In this document: positions 15,965-25,503 of the stretch, one piece after another
Numbering within the stretch: position 1 is the stretch's first letter
Layout: the number at the start of each line of letters is the position of its first letter
NCBI GenBank assembly: GCA_050951465.1
Contig: JBMNJC010000013.1
Coordinates: forward strand, 1 to 35,637
Direction: 5' to 3'
Source: JAAZHD01 sp012510895
GTDB taxonomy: Bacteria > Bacillota > Clostridia > Caldicoprobacterales > DTU083
Length of the DNA: 35,637 nucleotides
Position numbers and translations under genes: made by a program
Notes under the pieces: model-generated
Seen by the model: only the letters and a program-made list of their open reading frames with translations
Told to the model about the DNA's origin: nothing
The model's database searches: none

Positions 15965-18094
15965 TTATTTTCCCATAGCATTATTCAAAATTACCGAAAA
16001 TTGAGCCCTGGTAGTTAATTCTCCCGATCTGAAAGTATTGTCAGAATACCCATTAATAATACCATTGCCTGCCAAAATTTCTATATGCTTATAAGCCCAA
16101 TGGGAATCAGGTATATCACTAAAGGTTTTGCTGCTGCTGCCCTTATGTTCAAGTTTAAAGGCATTAGCTATCATAACAGCTATCTGACCCCTTTGTATAT
16201 ACTCCCCTGGTCTAAAGGTTCCATCGTCATATCCCTTTATTATACCAGCCTCTTTTGCTGCTGCAATATGTTGCTCTGCCCAATGTCCTTCTGTTACATC
16301 TTTAAAATCTGAAACCTTTCCTTTATAGTCAATTCCCATAGCATTTACTATCATAACAATAGCCTGGGCCCGGGTTATATGATCACCCGGCCTAAAGGTA
16401 CCATCCCCGTATCCATTTATTATTCCATTATTGGCTAATTCTATTATTTGTTTATAAGCCCAATGATCAGAGCCGACATCTATAAATCTTCTTGGCTCAT
16501 TGATAATGGTAAAGTAGTTTTTATATCCATAAGCCTTACTTAGGGAAAAGTTATATATTGTATCAAATCTGGCAGGTGTAGTTCGGTTACTGTCTATTCC
16601 CATATCAGATTGTAATTCATACCAATTTCCACTGCCTCCCAGTATTAGGGCCGGCATCCCCACCGGTAAATTTACTCTTCTGTTCGAATACTTATAAAAA
16701 GCAGGTGAAGAAGTACTTTTGTCTTTATATGCATATGTTATCTTATTGGTAATCGCAAGCAGGTATTTGTTCTTATCTTTTCCACCTAAAAACTTATCCA
16801 GCCTGTACATATGTCCGGCAATTTTCTTACCCCAATGAGGGTCAGAACCATATTTAACATTTAAACCTACTTTTTTATCTCCCACGCATGAACCAAAATA
16901 TCTACTATCAGTATTTGCATCTAAATATTTTCGGGAAATCATATATTCTGCCTGATAAAAAATGCTCTCTTCTACAGACTTAAATGAGGAGGCATTTCCA
17001 TATGGATTATCATCAGTAGCATTTACCCCGAATAAATTGTTCTTGTCTTTTGCTATCTTGCTGGTACCTAAACCACTTTCATTTGCAGCAAAGGCTAAAA
17101 GCAGGGCAGCATTAACACCAAATCTATTCTGAGCTTCTATGAAAGCAGCTCCCTTTCCATTTAATACTGAATCCGGCCTATTCCATGATTTTATATATCT
17201 GTTTAATTCCTCAGCGGTATATGAGGTCTTGGACCTGAATGTAAGGAATTTGAAATAAGGATAAAAACTTCCGACTTTTTTTTGTAATTTATTATCCTCA
17301 TAAAAATTCGTACCATCCACGCTATAGTACTTTTTGCCTGTACTAATAAATGAAGGTGCTTCACAGATAATAAATGACTCATACTTAGGTATATACCTGT
17401 TTTTTGAAGAATCATATGAATACCTGGCAATTGAATGTACCAAATCTCCATTGGAATTCTTCGAATAATATGATTGTAATCCCTGGTTTAACGGTACTAA
17501 CTCTACCATATCAATTGGTATACCATCCACTATTTGTCCTGATATGCCCATTTTTACGGTATCACCGGAGCTATCAAAATAAAAAGCGTCTATTCTGTTT
17601 TCGACATAAGTAGTCGCATTAGGATCACCGGCATAATTGAATTCTAAAATACTTTTGTTTCGTTTATCTGATGTTATTACTATGACACCGTTTTTCATAG
17701 CAACTACTTGGTTTCCAATAATTCTTCTATTATCGCGAACTACGGCATTGGGATCCGAAATCTCATTCATTGCAGATTTCGCATCTGCGAAGGTGCTATA
17801 ACGTTCTATGCTCTTAAATGTTCCATCGGAATTAGCAATTGCTGCCTCATAAGGCTTACCTTCAGCAGCTGAGTTCAGCCTCAAAGAAGCATTATCTATA
17901 ATTTTTTTATATTGATCATAAGCTTCATTGGTTTGCCTAATCAAATCTTCTTTTCTTACAATATTCTCATCAGAATTTGAATCCTGATTATTTGTTTTAG
18001 ATCCTTCATTTGCATATACGTAAATTTGTCCGGCGTTAGTAAATAAGAATACTAAAATTAAAAATGCAAACAAAAACACCTTGGTTTTTCTCAT
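15965..18094 (-). CDS. Secreted SLH-anchored beta-N-acetylglucosaminidase (peptidoglycan hydrolase)
   Basis: The 709-residue protein has a signal peptide at about 1-29 and a region of unclear fold (50-290). A glucosaminidase-type domain follows at about 305-435 with FIEAQNRFGVNAALLLAFAAN, the probable catalytic Glu339 in NESGLGTSKIAKDKNNLFG, and YGSDPHWGKKIAGHMYRLD. An SH3-like stretch (445-530) and three SLH domains (about 537-587, 597-647, 658-708) complete it. The enzyme family cleaves glycan strands of peptidoglycan. The SLH triplet would hold it on pyruvylated secondary wall polymer, so it may open the wall where new glycan or S-layer is inserted. Its own promoter is plausible at 18116-18143. 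Confidence 0.92.
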   Translation of the reverse strand: MRKTKVFLFAFLILVFLFTNAGQIYVYANEGSKTNNQDSNSDENIVRKEDLIRQTNEAYDQYKKIIDNASLRLNSAAEGKPYEAAIANSDGTFKSIERYSTFADAKSAMNEISDPNAVVRDNRRIIGNQVVAMKNGVIVITSDKRNKSILEFNYAGDPNATTYVENRIDAFYFDSSGDTVKMGISGQIVDGIPIDMVELVPLNQGLQSYYSKNSNGDLVHSIARYSYDSSKNRYIPKYESFIICEAPSFISTGKKYYSVDGTNFYEDNKLQKKVGSFYPYFKFLTFRSKTSYTAEELNRYIKSWNRPDSVLNGKGAAFIEAQNRFGVNAALLLAFAANESGLGTSKIAKDKNNLFGVNATDDNPYGNASSFKSVEESIFYQAEYMISRKYLDANTDSRYFGSCVGDKKVGLNVKYGSDPHWGKKIAGHMYRLDKFLGGKDKNKYLLAITNKITYAYKDKSTSSPAFYKYSNRRVNLPVGMPALILGGSGNWYELQSDMGIDSNRTTPARFDTIYNFSLSKAYGYKNYFTIINEPRRFIDVGSDHWAYKQIIELANNGIINGYGDGTFRPGDHITRAQAIVMIVNAMGIDYKGKVSDFKDVTEGHWAEQHIAAAKEAGIIKGYDDGTFRPGEYIQRGQIAVMIANAFKLEHKGSSSKTFSDIPDSHWAYKHIEILAGNGIINGYSDNTFRSGELTTRAQFSVILNNAMGK

Positions 18095-18115
18095 GTAAAA
18101 TACCCCTAACTCCCC

Positions 18116-18143
18116 ATTATATTGTTTAACAATACTCGTACAA
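18116..18143 (-). promoter_or_regulatory. Possible internal promoter for the SLH-glucosaminidase gene
   Basis: A perfect -10 TATAAT (18116-18121) and a weak -35 TTGTAC (18138-18143) are 16 bases apart on the minus strand, 22 bases before ATG 18094. An AGGGG ribosome binding site follows. Confidence 0.5.
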
Positions 18144-18220
18144 ATAAACTTATTATGTTATTCGATAAATTATTTGGATTTCCTTCAGTTTTCCTGCCCT
18201 TCCTTTCTTAATTGTACATA

Positions 18221-20137
18221 TTATTTATTCAGAGCATTGGTTAAGATTACTGAGAAGTGAGCTCTCGTTGTCAACTCACCAGGTCTGAAAGTATTATCCC
18301 TGTATCCGCTTATAACCCCGTTACCTGCCAGTGTTTCTACATATTTTCTTGCCCAGTGGGACTTGGGTACATCATTAAAATTCTTTTCAGGCCCGGTATT
18401 AGTTAGATCAAATGCCTTCGACACCATTACAGCAATTTGTGCTCTTGTTATATTGTCGCCCGGTTTAAATGTGCCATCCCTGTATCCGTTTATTATGCCT
18501 GCTTCCTCTGCAACTGCTATATATTGTGCTGCCCAGTGATCCGAGGGTACATCAGAAAAACTTGGAACCTTACCTTTATAGTCCAGCCCTATAGCATTTA
18601 CTATCATAACGGCAGCCTGAGCTCTGGTTATGTAGTCTCCCGGCCTGAAGCTTCCATCACGGTAGCCATTAATAATTTTCCTGTTTACTAAACTTTCTAT
18701 CTGCTTATATGCCCAATGATTTAAAGGTATATCTTTAAATATAGAATCTTTTATCTCTAAGGCGAAGTATGCCTCTATCTTACAGTTTTCTGTTATATTT
18801 TTTAATGTATATTGAGAAACCGCCCCGACACTTTTGCCGTTTACTTTGACGTCTACAATTATGTAGCCTTCATCAGGGGTAATTTTAAAAGTTATATTGC
18901 TTCCTTCTTTTACTTGCAATGTACCTGGCGTGATTGATCCATTTTCTCCTGCAATTGCTGTTATGGTAATAATCTTTGGTTCTGCTACTACCACCTGGCA
19001 ACTAGCGGAATGATTGCCATCTTCTGTTGTAACAGTTATTGTAGCAGATCCGTTTTCCATTGCCGTTATAACACCGTTTTTGTCTACTGATACAACACTT
19101 TTATTACTGGATGACCATCTTACATTTTTATTAGTAGCATTATGGGGAAGTATAGTTGTTGTTAATTGCTTTTTTTCTCCCCTTTTTGATAAAGTAATGG
19201 TTTTTCCTTCATTTATGGTTATCCCGGTAACCGGAATCAAAATAAACCCTTCTCCTGAAGTAGGATACTCTTCAGGAGCCCAATGATGGCTGCGTTGTTT
19301 TATTTCATCATCCGTAAGCAAAAAATAATGATACAATACTCTTCCCTTCACATCAGGAATAGGGTCATCCCAAGTCATGTCAAGATGATACCATTTGCCA
19401 TCCAGTTTTACTAAGTTCCAGGCGTGGTTCATACCACGACTTGCAATAATTCTGGTTGGTATACCGATTTCATTTAGCATTCTATGACCTAACAATGCAT
19501 AACCTTGACATACCGCACTCCCATGATACAAGGCATCATATGCTGTATAACGGCTGAATGACAAGTCATACTCTACATTCAAAATGACATAATCATGGAC
19601 TGCTTCAACTTTCTCTATGTCACTCATCCCAGGAAATATAATCTGTGATAATATTTCATTAACTCTGTTAGTTACGTATTCTTCCTGCTGTTTGCTTGTC
19701 CAATAATGCGCTTGTATATAGAATTGTACTTTACCAGTTTTATACCTCATGCCATAATAACAGCCAGCGTAATTATACCAGATATAATGATCTTCATTTA
19801 AAACTTCTTGAATTGCTTTGTAAAAATTTTCTATGCTGGCGGAATCTCCAGTATAATCAATTTCTATATACTCTTCTCTGTTTCTCATTCCTTCATAAAG
19901 AATTCTTTTAACTTGATTCCATGAATCTGCTTCCTTTGCTGAAGACTGATAAACTCCGGCTGTTCTCATCTTCAGCTTCGGTAAACCTTCCTCTGTAGCA
20001 AAAGGGCCTATTATGTACCCCGTTTCAGTCTGCGCGGAAGTTTCAGTATCAATTTTTCCAGCAGCATATACATTTGTAACTTGCGTAAAGATAATCAGCA
20101 GTGCTAATATCAGCACTCCATATTTGTTTTTTTTCAT
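18221..20137 (-). CDS. Secreted SLH protein with transglutaminase-like, BIG2 and InlB-type repeat domains
   Basis: I choose ATG 20137 (638 residues): it follows a G-rich ribosome binding site and gives a normal signal peptide, MKKNKYGVLILALLIIFTQ. The longer frame to 20176 lacks one. A transglutaminase/protease-like domain spans about 165-285 with the triad Cys210 (GSAVCQGYA), His238 (GMNHAWN) and Asp253 (YHLDMTWDD). A BIG2 Ig-like domain (about 302-390: WSSSNKSVVSVDKNG), an InlB-like repeat (about 392-455: ITPDEGYIIVDVKVNGKSV) and three SLH domains (about 463-638) follow. It could cross-link or trim wall or S-layer proteins outside the cell; the triad is complete. It sits between flippase 2 and the SLH-glucosaminidase. 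Confidence 0.92.
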   Translation of the reverse strand: MKKNKYGVLILALLIIFTQVTNVYAAGKIDTETSAQTETGYIIGPFATEEGLPKLKMRTAGVYQSSAKEADSWNQVKRILYEGMRNREEYIEIDYTGDSASIENFYKAIQEVLNEDHYIWYNYAGCYYGMRYKTGKVQFYIQAHYWTSKQQEEYVTNRVNEILSQIIFPGMSDIEKVEAVHDYVILNVEYDLSFSRYTAYDALYHGSAVCQGYALLGHRMLNEIGIPTRIIASRGMNHAWNLVKLDGKWYHLDMTWDDPIPDVKGRVLYHYFLLTDDEIKQRSHHWAPEEYPTSGEGFILIPVTGITINEGKTITLSKRGEKKQLTTTILPHNATNKNVRWSSSNKSVVSVDKNGVITAMENGSATITVTTEDGNHSASCQVVVAEPKIITITAIAGENGSITPGTLQVKEGSNITFKITPDEGYIIVDVKVNGKSVGAVSQYTLKNITENCKIEAYFALEIKDSIFKDIPLNHWAYKQIESLVNRKIINGYRDGSFRPGDYITRAQAAVMIVNAIGLDYKGKVPSFSDVPSDHWAAQYIAVAEEAGIINGYRDGTFKPGDNITRAQIAVMVSKAFDLTNTGPEKNFNDVPKSHWARKYVETLAGNGVISGYRDNTFRPGELTTRAHFSVILTNALNK

Positions 20138-20167
20138 ACTTTCATTCCCCCCCCAGATGTATACAAA

Positions 20168-20196
20168 ATAATACATTGTTTTATATAATTCGACAA
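20168..20196 (-). promoter_or_regulatory. Likely internal promoter for the SLH-transglutaminase gene
   Basis: On the minus strand TTGTCG (20191-20196) and TATTAT (20168-20173) are 17 bases apart, about 30 bases before ATG 20137. The 145-base gap after the flippase gene also suggests that the SLH genes can be transcribed separately from the glycan genes. Confidence 0.55.
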
Positions 20197-20282
20197 TATG
20201 TATGAAAATCCTTCTATTTTTTGCTTTTTATTCATTAACTGCCCTTTTTTTGTATGAATAACCTGACATTTACATTTATATT

Positions 20283-21701
20283 TCAAGCATTGTAGTCTTT
20301 TTTTACCTGACCTTTAAAGAATTGAACAATTATACCAATAATAATTTTTCGGTTCATAATAACAGCAAACATTAACGCAAATATAAAGTTAACAATATTC
20401 AAATAAAAGTTGTTTAAATAGCTAATTATACTAACTCCTGTTACAAGGGCTAAAGTAAAAACTATTTTCTTTGAATTATAATTTATAGATACATATCTCT
20501 TAATATCTGCTGCTCTATACAATGCGATAACCATGTAAGAAACCATTGTAGAGATTGAAGCAGCATATAGCCCAATCTTACTTATGAGCAGAATATTTAT
20601 TAAAATATTTATGATTGCCCCCAGGAAAGCAGAAAAGCCTACTTTGTTACTCTTTTTAAAAGCAATATACACACCACCATAAAATGAGCCAAAACAATGA
20701 AATAATATGCCAATGAAAAGTATAGGCATCTGATAATATGCAGCTTTGTATGATTCATCAATGAATATTTTAAAAATAGCGGGAGATACCGTTATTAAAA
20801 TTAAAATCATTCCAATAAGAAAATCATATAAAGCATTAAAGATGGTAGAATAGTACTCATTAATATCACTGTCTTCCCGCGACTTTGCGGCAGACTCCTG
20901 CCAGGCAAGGTTAAAATTATTATAAATAAAATTAAAAAGATTAGGTATCTTGTTAGAAACAGCGTAAATTGCATTAGATTCTATACCTAACACCGATGCT
21001 ATTATCCATCTGTCAGAGGCACCAACAATCCACCATGAGATTGAATTTGGCAATAGGGGTACAGAGTATCTTAATAGTTTCTTCACAGAATCAAAGTTAT
21101 ATTCTTTTAATGAAATCATTGATGATATACGAGTAACTTTTAGTCCATAAAATGTTGCTGACAAAACAGAAATATTAAGGGATAGAAGTAGTCCAGACAA
21201 GCCCATTCTAATCCTGCCTATGAGTATCACTGTCAGTATTATACTTACAACTGAATTGATTATGGTAAGTTGAGAATACTGCTTTAATTGACCGGTACCT
21301 CTACATACTTGCAGAATATAACGGTAAAACAGATCCAGAGTAGCATATAAAATAATAAGCAACTTAATCTGAATATCGTAATTCCAAAGAATTATCAGGC
21401 CTAAGAAACATAAAACAACTGAAGCAAAAAATGTATATATAACTGAATTGGTTATTACGCGTTTTCTTTCACTGCTGTTTTTTGCATCTAAAAGAAATCT
21501 GAAAGCCGCCTGCTCTATTTGCAGTGAGATTAATGGCAGTATAAATGATAACCCTGTTAAAATTAAGTCATACGTTCCATACTCTGTTTTTGTTAATGCA
21601 GATGTCAGAATAGGCAGTATTAGGAATGTTCCAATTCTAGGCAGTACTGTACCAAGTCCTAAAATAATTGTATTTAATATTAGTTTCTTTTCTCTGCTCA
21701 T
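20283..21701 (-). CDS. Wzx-type lipid-linked oligosaccharide flippase (operon B)
   Basis: The 472-residue protein has about 12-14 hydrophobic segments. Family features are the N-terminal LGLGTVLPRIGTFLILPILTS, TEYGTYDLILTG, QIEQAAFRFLLD and SVPLLPNSISWWIVGASDRW, as in the polysaccharide biosynthesis flippases (MOP superfamily). It should translocate undecaprenyl-linked repeat units. It is only distantly similar to the operon A flippase, so the two probably carry different units rather than being a recent duplication. It starts at ATG 21701 after AGGAG. The neighbours are a pyruvyl transferase upstream and an SLH-transglutaminase downstream. Confidence 0.92.
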   Translation of the reverse strand: MSREKKLILNTIILGLGTVLPRIGTFLILPILTSALTKTEYGTYDLILTGLSFILPLISLQIEQAAFRFLLDAKNSSERKRVITNSVIYTFFASVVLCFLGLIILWNYDIQIKLLIILYATLDLFYRYILQVCRGTGQLKQYSQLTIINSVVSIILTVILIGRIRMGLSGLLLSLNISVLSATFYGLKVTRISSMISLKEYNFDSVKKLLRYSVPLLPNSISWWIVGASDRWIIASVLGIESNAIYAVSNKIPNLFNFIYNNFNLAWQESAAKSREDSDINEYYSTIFNALYDFLIGMILILITVSPAIFKIFIDESYKAAYYQMPILFIGILFHCFGSFYGGVYIAFKKSNKVGFSAFLGAIINILINILLISKIGLYAASISTMVSYMVIALYRAADIKRYVSINYNSKKIVFTLALVTGVSIISYLNNFYLNIVNFIFALMFAVIMNRKIIIGIIVQFFKGQVKKDYNA

Positions 21702-21732
21702 TTACCGCTTTTACTCCTATATGGTTAGCTAT

Positions 21733-22890
21733 CTACTCTATAGTTTCCATAATCGCACTAATTAGTAAGTCTTTTGTCTCTTTCGTTTGACTTTCCCTTA
21801 ATCGTTCATTATAACCCGTATCTTTTGCTTTTTTCATTTCCATAATAATGTTTTTAATATTAGTATTTAGATTCTTACATCTGCTTTCCAGATGAATACT
21901 CCTGTAAAAATGTTTCAGTTTTTCATCCCACACAATAGCTATTCCGGGTATATCCAAAGCATACGCTATAATATGACTGTGCAGACGGAACGATATAATA
22001 CTGTTAAATGATGCAATCATCTTAACCAAATCTACTGGTCGCACAGGCCTTGGCAGTAAGAGTTTTTCCTTTTCGCTGTCTGAGCAGCCCATCTTCTTTA
22101 AAATATCGGCTGCAAATATATGATCCTTTATAGAGCCGTTGCAAAAAAATTTCCATTTAATATTCCTCAGATTCAACTCTTTCACGATATTAGTCCAAAA
22201 TGTAATCATGTCATTATAATTCATATTATGAGCAAACATAATACCAAGCCCTACAGTATCACTCTGCCTTTTTTGCACCCCATATACCTGACCTGCCCAT
22301 AGAGCCGGATCATGGGTCCTGACAGCTTTTCTTGATGTATTAAGCAAAAATTCTTTATTTATCGTCTGTATATCATCCCTTGATGTAATTACCTTAACAG
22401 AAGGATCACAAAGTGCATTGGCCAGAATTGATCTCATTTTGATGCTTGCTATTTCTCCGACACCACAGGCATTAAAAATAATAGGTATATTTCTGGAACT
22501 TAAATGGCTGACAAAGTCATTTATAGGAAGAACGAATGTATCCTTAAACAATTGTCCGCCTGCAAAAATTGCTAAATCAAAATCTTGATTACAGGCTTCG
22601 TAAATAAAATTTTCTATTCTTTTATGCGCCTTTCTGAACTTTATATACTCTGTATCTACTCCCATTTTTGTAAATGTTAAACTTATCTTCTTTTTTATAC
22701 TGGATAATCTTCCCTGTATAATCTGAGTATCAGTGTTCTTCGGCTCTATAAATGAATCTCTACCGGAAATATCGGCAAAAGTTATTTTTGCATTTGGAAA
22801 ATGCTTATGTATCAGAAATTCAACTGACTCGCAAATTATTGGATCTCCTAAGTTTGAAGAGAATCTCTCTCCTATAACTAAGACATTCAT
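21733..22890 (-). CDS. Polysaccharide pyruvyl transferase family protein 1
   Basis: From ATG 22890 (after AAAGGCGA) the protein has 385 residues; the in-frame extension to 22914 has no ribosome binding site. It has the pyruvyl transferase family layout: MNVLVIGERFSSNLGDPIICES at the N-terminus, FAGGQLFKDTFVLP in the middle and SFRLHSHIIAYALDIPGIAIVWDEK near the C-terminus. Family members such as CsaB transfer pyruvate from phosphoenolpyruvate to a sugar in a wall polysaccharide as a ketal. That modification is what SLH domains recognise. Three SLH proteins lie just downstream in the same operon, which supports this role. Assignment to the family is firm; the sugar acceptor is not known. Confidence 0.88.
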   Translation of the reverse strand: MNVLVIGERFSSNLGDPIICESVEFLIHKHFPNAKITFADISGRDSFIEPKNTDTQIIQGRLSSIKKKISLTFTKMGVDTEYIKFRKAHKRIENFIYEACNQDFDLAIFAGGQLFKDTFVLPINDFVSHLSSRNIPIIFNACGVGEIASIKMRSILANALCDPSVKVITSRDDIQTINKEFLLNTSRKAVRTHDPALWAGQVYGVQKRQSDTVGLGIMFAHNMNYNDMITFWTNIVKELNLRNIKWKFFCNGSIKDHIFAADILKKMGCSDSEKEKLLLPRPVRPVDLVKMIASFNSIISFRLHSHIIAYALDIPGIAIVWDEKLKHFYRSIHLESRCKNLNTNIKNIIMEMKKAKDTGYNERLRESQTKETKDLLISAIMETIE

Positions 22891-22946
22891 ATAATAATCG
22901 CCTTTCAACCACAATATTAATGTTCGCCTGACTCATATGTACCATA

Positions 22947-24062
22947 TTAAACAGATAATGCTTTTAGCTCATACCATTTTTCAAGTTCTGCTGCGATTTG
23001 GGCAATATCATATTTGGCATTGACAATCTTATTTATATTGCTTTTCCTTTTATAATCTCTTCCCTTTAATATCTCCTGAGCCCAAACATTAGGATTATCT
23101 TCCAAGTCTATGAACTTAACCATTCCGGTAATATCTACTTCTTTTGGCACTACTTTATTTGATGTGTAACATGGAAGTCCGGCAGCTTGTGCCTCAATCA
23201 GAACTATTCCAAGTCCTTCAAATTTTGAAGGAAATACAAAAGTATCCATAGCCTGTAACAGATCAGGTATGTCTGAACGAATGCCGGTAAAGATAACACG
23301 ATCTTCCAAGCCCATATTATTGACTTTTTGTTCAATCTGTCCCCTTAACTCCCCATCGCCTACCAAAACTAATACAGACTCCCGTTCTTTTTCATATGTC
23401 TTTTTAAAAATTTCTATTAAGAATTCATGATTCTTCTGGTGAGCAAAACGGCCTATATGTCCGAGCACAAAAGCGCTGTCTTTTATACCCAGCTCAGTAC
23501 GTTTAAGCAATCTGGTATTTTCATTGAATTTGAATTTTTCAGCCTCTATCCCATTGTTTATAATTTTATACTCTCCAGCATGATATTGCCTTCTGCTATA
23601 AAGCCACTTTGCCGCAAGTTCTGAACATGCGAAAAAATCTGTAGCATAGGACTTAATGAATGGTTGATTCAGATAATGAAGATACTTATGAAAAAAGCTG
23701 CCTCCTTGCCTGATATTATGACTATGAACTATACGAACAGGAACATTATAATGCTTCGCAATCTTTAATGGTTCTATATAACTGAGTGAACTTACATGCT
23801 GATGAACAATCTTATATTCATGGTTCTGTAAAAATGAGTTCAAAGCTTTACGATTTGCCAAAACACCTTGACTGCGAGCCGGAACAGAAAAGATCTTTCC
23901 GCCTTTTCGTCTGATTTCTTCGTTGTAAGGGCATTCTTCGTCAGTATGCAGCAGAAAGTCAAACTGGACTTTATTTCTATTAATATGTTCATATAAATTC
24001 ATTAAGAAAGCCTGTATGCCGCCTCGATGCATAGAGTGCAGTACGTGCAGTACTCTTATCAT
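22947..24062 (-). CDS. GT4 family glycosyltransferase (intact)
   Basis: The 371-residue enzyme begins at ATG 24062 after GAGGAAAGATACGAA. Its N-terminal half shows RVLHVLHSMHRGGIQAFLMN, KVQFDFLLHT and VPVRIVHSHNIRQGG. The donor half shows FVLGHIGRFAHQKNHEFLIEI, LVLVGDGELRG, FTGIRSDIPDLLQAMDTFVFP and FEGLGIVLIEAQAAGLP, typical of GT4 enzymes in capsule and EPS clusters. It is the undamaged counterpart of the three-times frameshifted gene at 5126-6223 and gives the template for repairing that reading. It lies between the two pyruvyl transferase genes. It is cytoplasmic, adding one sugar to a lipid-linked intermediate; donor unknown. Confidence 0.93.
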   Translation of the reverse strand: MIRVLHVLHSMHRGGIQAFLMNLYEHINRNKVQFDFLLHTDEECPYNEEIRRKGGKIFSVPARSQGVLANRKALNSFLQNHEYKIVHQHVSSLSYIEPLKIAKHYNVPVRIVHSHNIRQGGSFFHKYLHYLNQPFIKSYATDFFACSELAAKWLYSRRQYHAGEYKIINNGIEAEKFKFNENTRLLKRTELGIKDSAFVLGHIGRFAHQKNHEFLIEIFKKTYEKERESVLVLVGDGELRGQIEQKVNNMGLEDRVIFTGIRSDIPDLLQAMDTFVFPSKFEGLGIVLIEAQAAGLPCYTSNKVVPKEVDITGMVKFIDLEDNPNVWAQEILKGRDYKRKSNINKIVNAKYDIAQIAAELEKWYELKALSV

Positions 24063-24125
24063 TTCGTATCTTTCCTCACATTCTTCCTGGTACTAAATCA
24101 ATCAATCATATAAAACTGAAACTTA

Positions 24126-25457
24126 TTATGCATTCATTAATATATTTTTAACTTGCATTATAAGCTGATCCTTATACGTTTCACAATCTGCCAGGTATTT
24201 TTTTATTTTACCTTTAACAGTATCCTCTTCTGCTACAAGCTTATAAAATTTGTTAAGCAGAACTTCTGAATTAAGTTCGCCGATTTTTACAACATAATCC
24301 TCCAATCCCATATCCATCATAATTCCTATGGTTTTGTTTCCTGAATATGAAATGGCAATAGCCGGCTTTATTGAAGTCATTGCGAAAATTACAGAATGAA
24401 AACGGGTACCGATTATATAATCAACTTGTGAATACAAATCGGTTATTGCATAGCAATCCATATTTCTGTCATCCACATAGGTATAATCCTCATTAGATAT
24501 TCCTTCGTCCTTAAGCTTTTCAATAACCCTATTTAAAGCAATTCTGTCGTCTTCGTGGGCACTCGGCCCGAGGGTATGAGCTACAAACACAGGATGATAC
24601 CCATTTTCTATCAGCCTTCTACTTACTATGAACATTTCATTAATATAGCGTAAATACCTTTTCTGGCTATCGGTATACTCGGGAAATCTATAAGGACGCA
24701 TTGTAATAGCAACCTTTTTCCCGGATTTCGGCAATGGTATATTACAGTCAGTTTTACCAGGATTAATATAAAATCCCAAATCCGGTGAGAAGTAAACATC
24801 CCGTCCTAAAAGGTTTTGTAAGTACCTTCCAGATATATTCTCACGTGCATAAATTAAATCAACATTTTTCATTACTCTTTTAACTATGAATTGTTCAATT
24901 TTTCCCATAAATGGACCATAGGAATTTGGCATCACTACGATTTTTTTATCTAATCGCTGAGCTAGCATTATGTTAAACAGGTTAAAGTAAAGATAATAAA
25001 TATCTGTAATTCTTTTATAAGTATGTAAGAACCCTCCACCCTTAACAATCAATAAGTCCATTTCCTGAAAACACTTATATGTCTTTTGCTGCTGCTTATT
25101 GAGTTTCGATCTCCCTAGTTTGTTTATATACTTATTCCTTGATAATAGCATAGAGGTATTTAATAAATCCTTAAGAGCTGTCAGCCCCCATTTAAGTTTT
25201 ACCGAAAAAGAGTAGGCAATATCATCGGTTTCTTTGTTTCTGGCCGGATGGAGCAATAGAGGCATCATAACATCGTATCCTCTGGCAATGCTTTGTCTTG
25301 ACTGCATATAAATATCTTCTTCGTTATTTCCAGTCTGCAGTAATTTAGCGTCAATAAGGACTCCATCTCTCTCCAAAATATCTTTTATTAACCATATTAA
25401 GGCCTGGTCACCACGATTTAAATCTGTAATGCCCGGTGTTATTACAATCTTTCTCAT
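24126..25457 (-). CDS. Polysaccharide pyruvyl transferase family protein 2
   Basis: This 443-residue protein starts at ATG 25457 after AAGAGGATGAGATC. The N-terminal TPGITDLNRGDQALIWLIKDI, the central LLIVKGGGFLHTYK, VVMPNSYGPF, a YARENISGRYL segment and the C-terminal YIIGTRFHSVIFAMTSIKPAIAI match the pyruvyl transferase family. It is longer than the protein at 21733-22890 and only distantly similar. Having two such enzymes in one operon suggests two different acceptor sugars, or that one has drifted to another role. The likely substrate pair is phosphoenolpyruvate and a lipid-linked glycan in the cytoplasm. Confidence 0.9.
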   Translation of the reverse strand: MRKIVITPGITDLNRGDQALIWLIKDILERDGVLIDAKLLQTGNNEEDIYMQSRQSIARGYDVMMPLLLHPARNKETDDIAYSFSVKLKWGLTALKDLLNTSMLLSRNKYINKLGRSKLNKQQQKTYKCFQEMDLLIVKGGGFLHTYKRITDIYYLYFNLFNIMLAQRLDKKIVVMPNSYGPFMGKIEQFIVKRVMKNVDLIYARENISGRYLQNLLGRDVYFSPDLGFYINPGKTDCNIPLPKSGKKVAITMRPYRFPEYTDSQKRYLRYINEMFIVSRRLIENGYHPVFVAHTLGPSAHEDDRIALNRVIEKLKDEGISNEDYTYVDDRNMDCYAITDLYSQVDYIIGTRFHSVIFAMTSIKPAIAISYSGNKTIGIMMDMGLEDYVVKIGELNSEVLLNKFYKLVAEEDTVKGKIKKYLADCETYKDQLIMQVKNILMNA

Positions 25458-25503
25458 GATCTCATCCTCTTAAAATAACAATAGAAAGCTATCTATTATC
25501 CCA

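Noticed and set aside
11969..20137. DNA-level repeats among the three SLH triplets as a recombination system
   Set aside because: The proteins are similar in the SLH modules, but no long identical DNA stretch stood out. Ordinary domain homology explains it.
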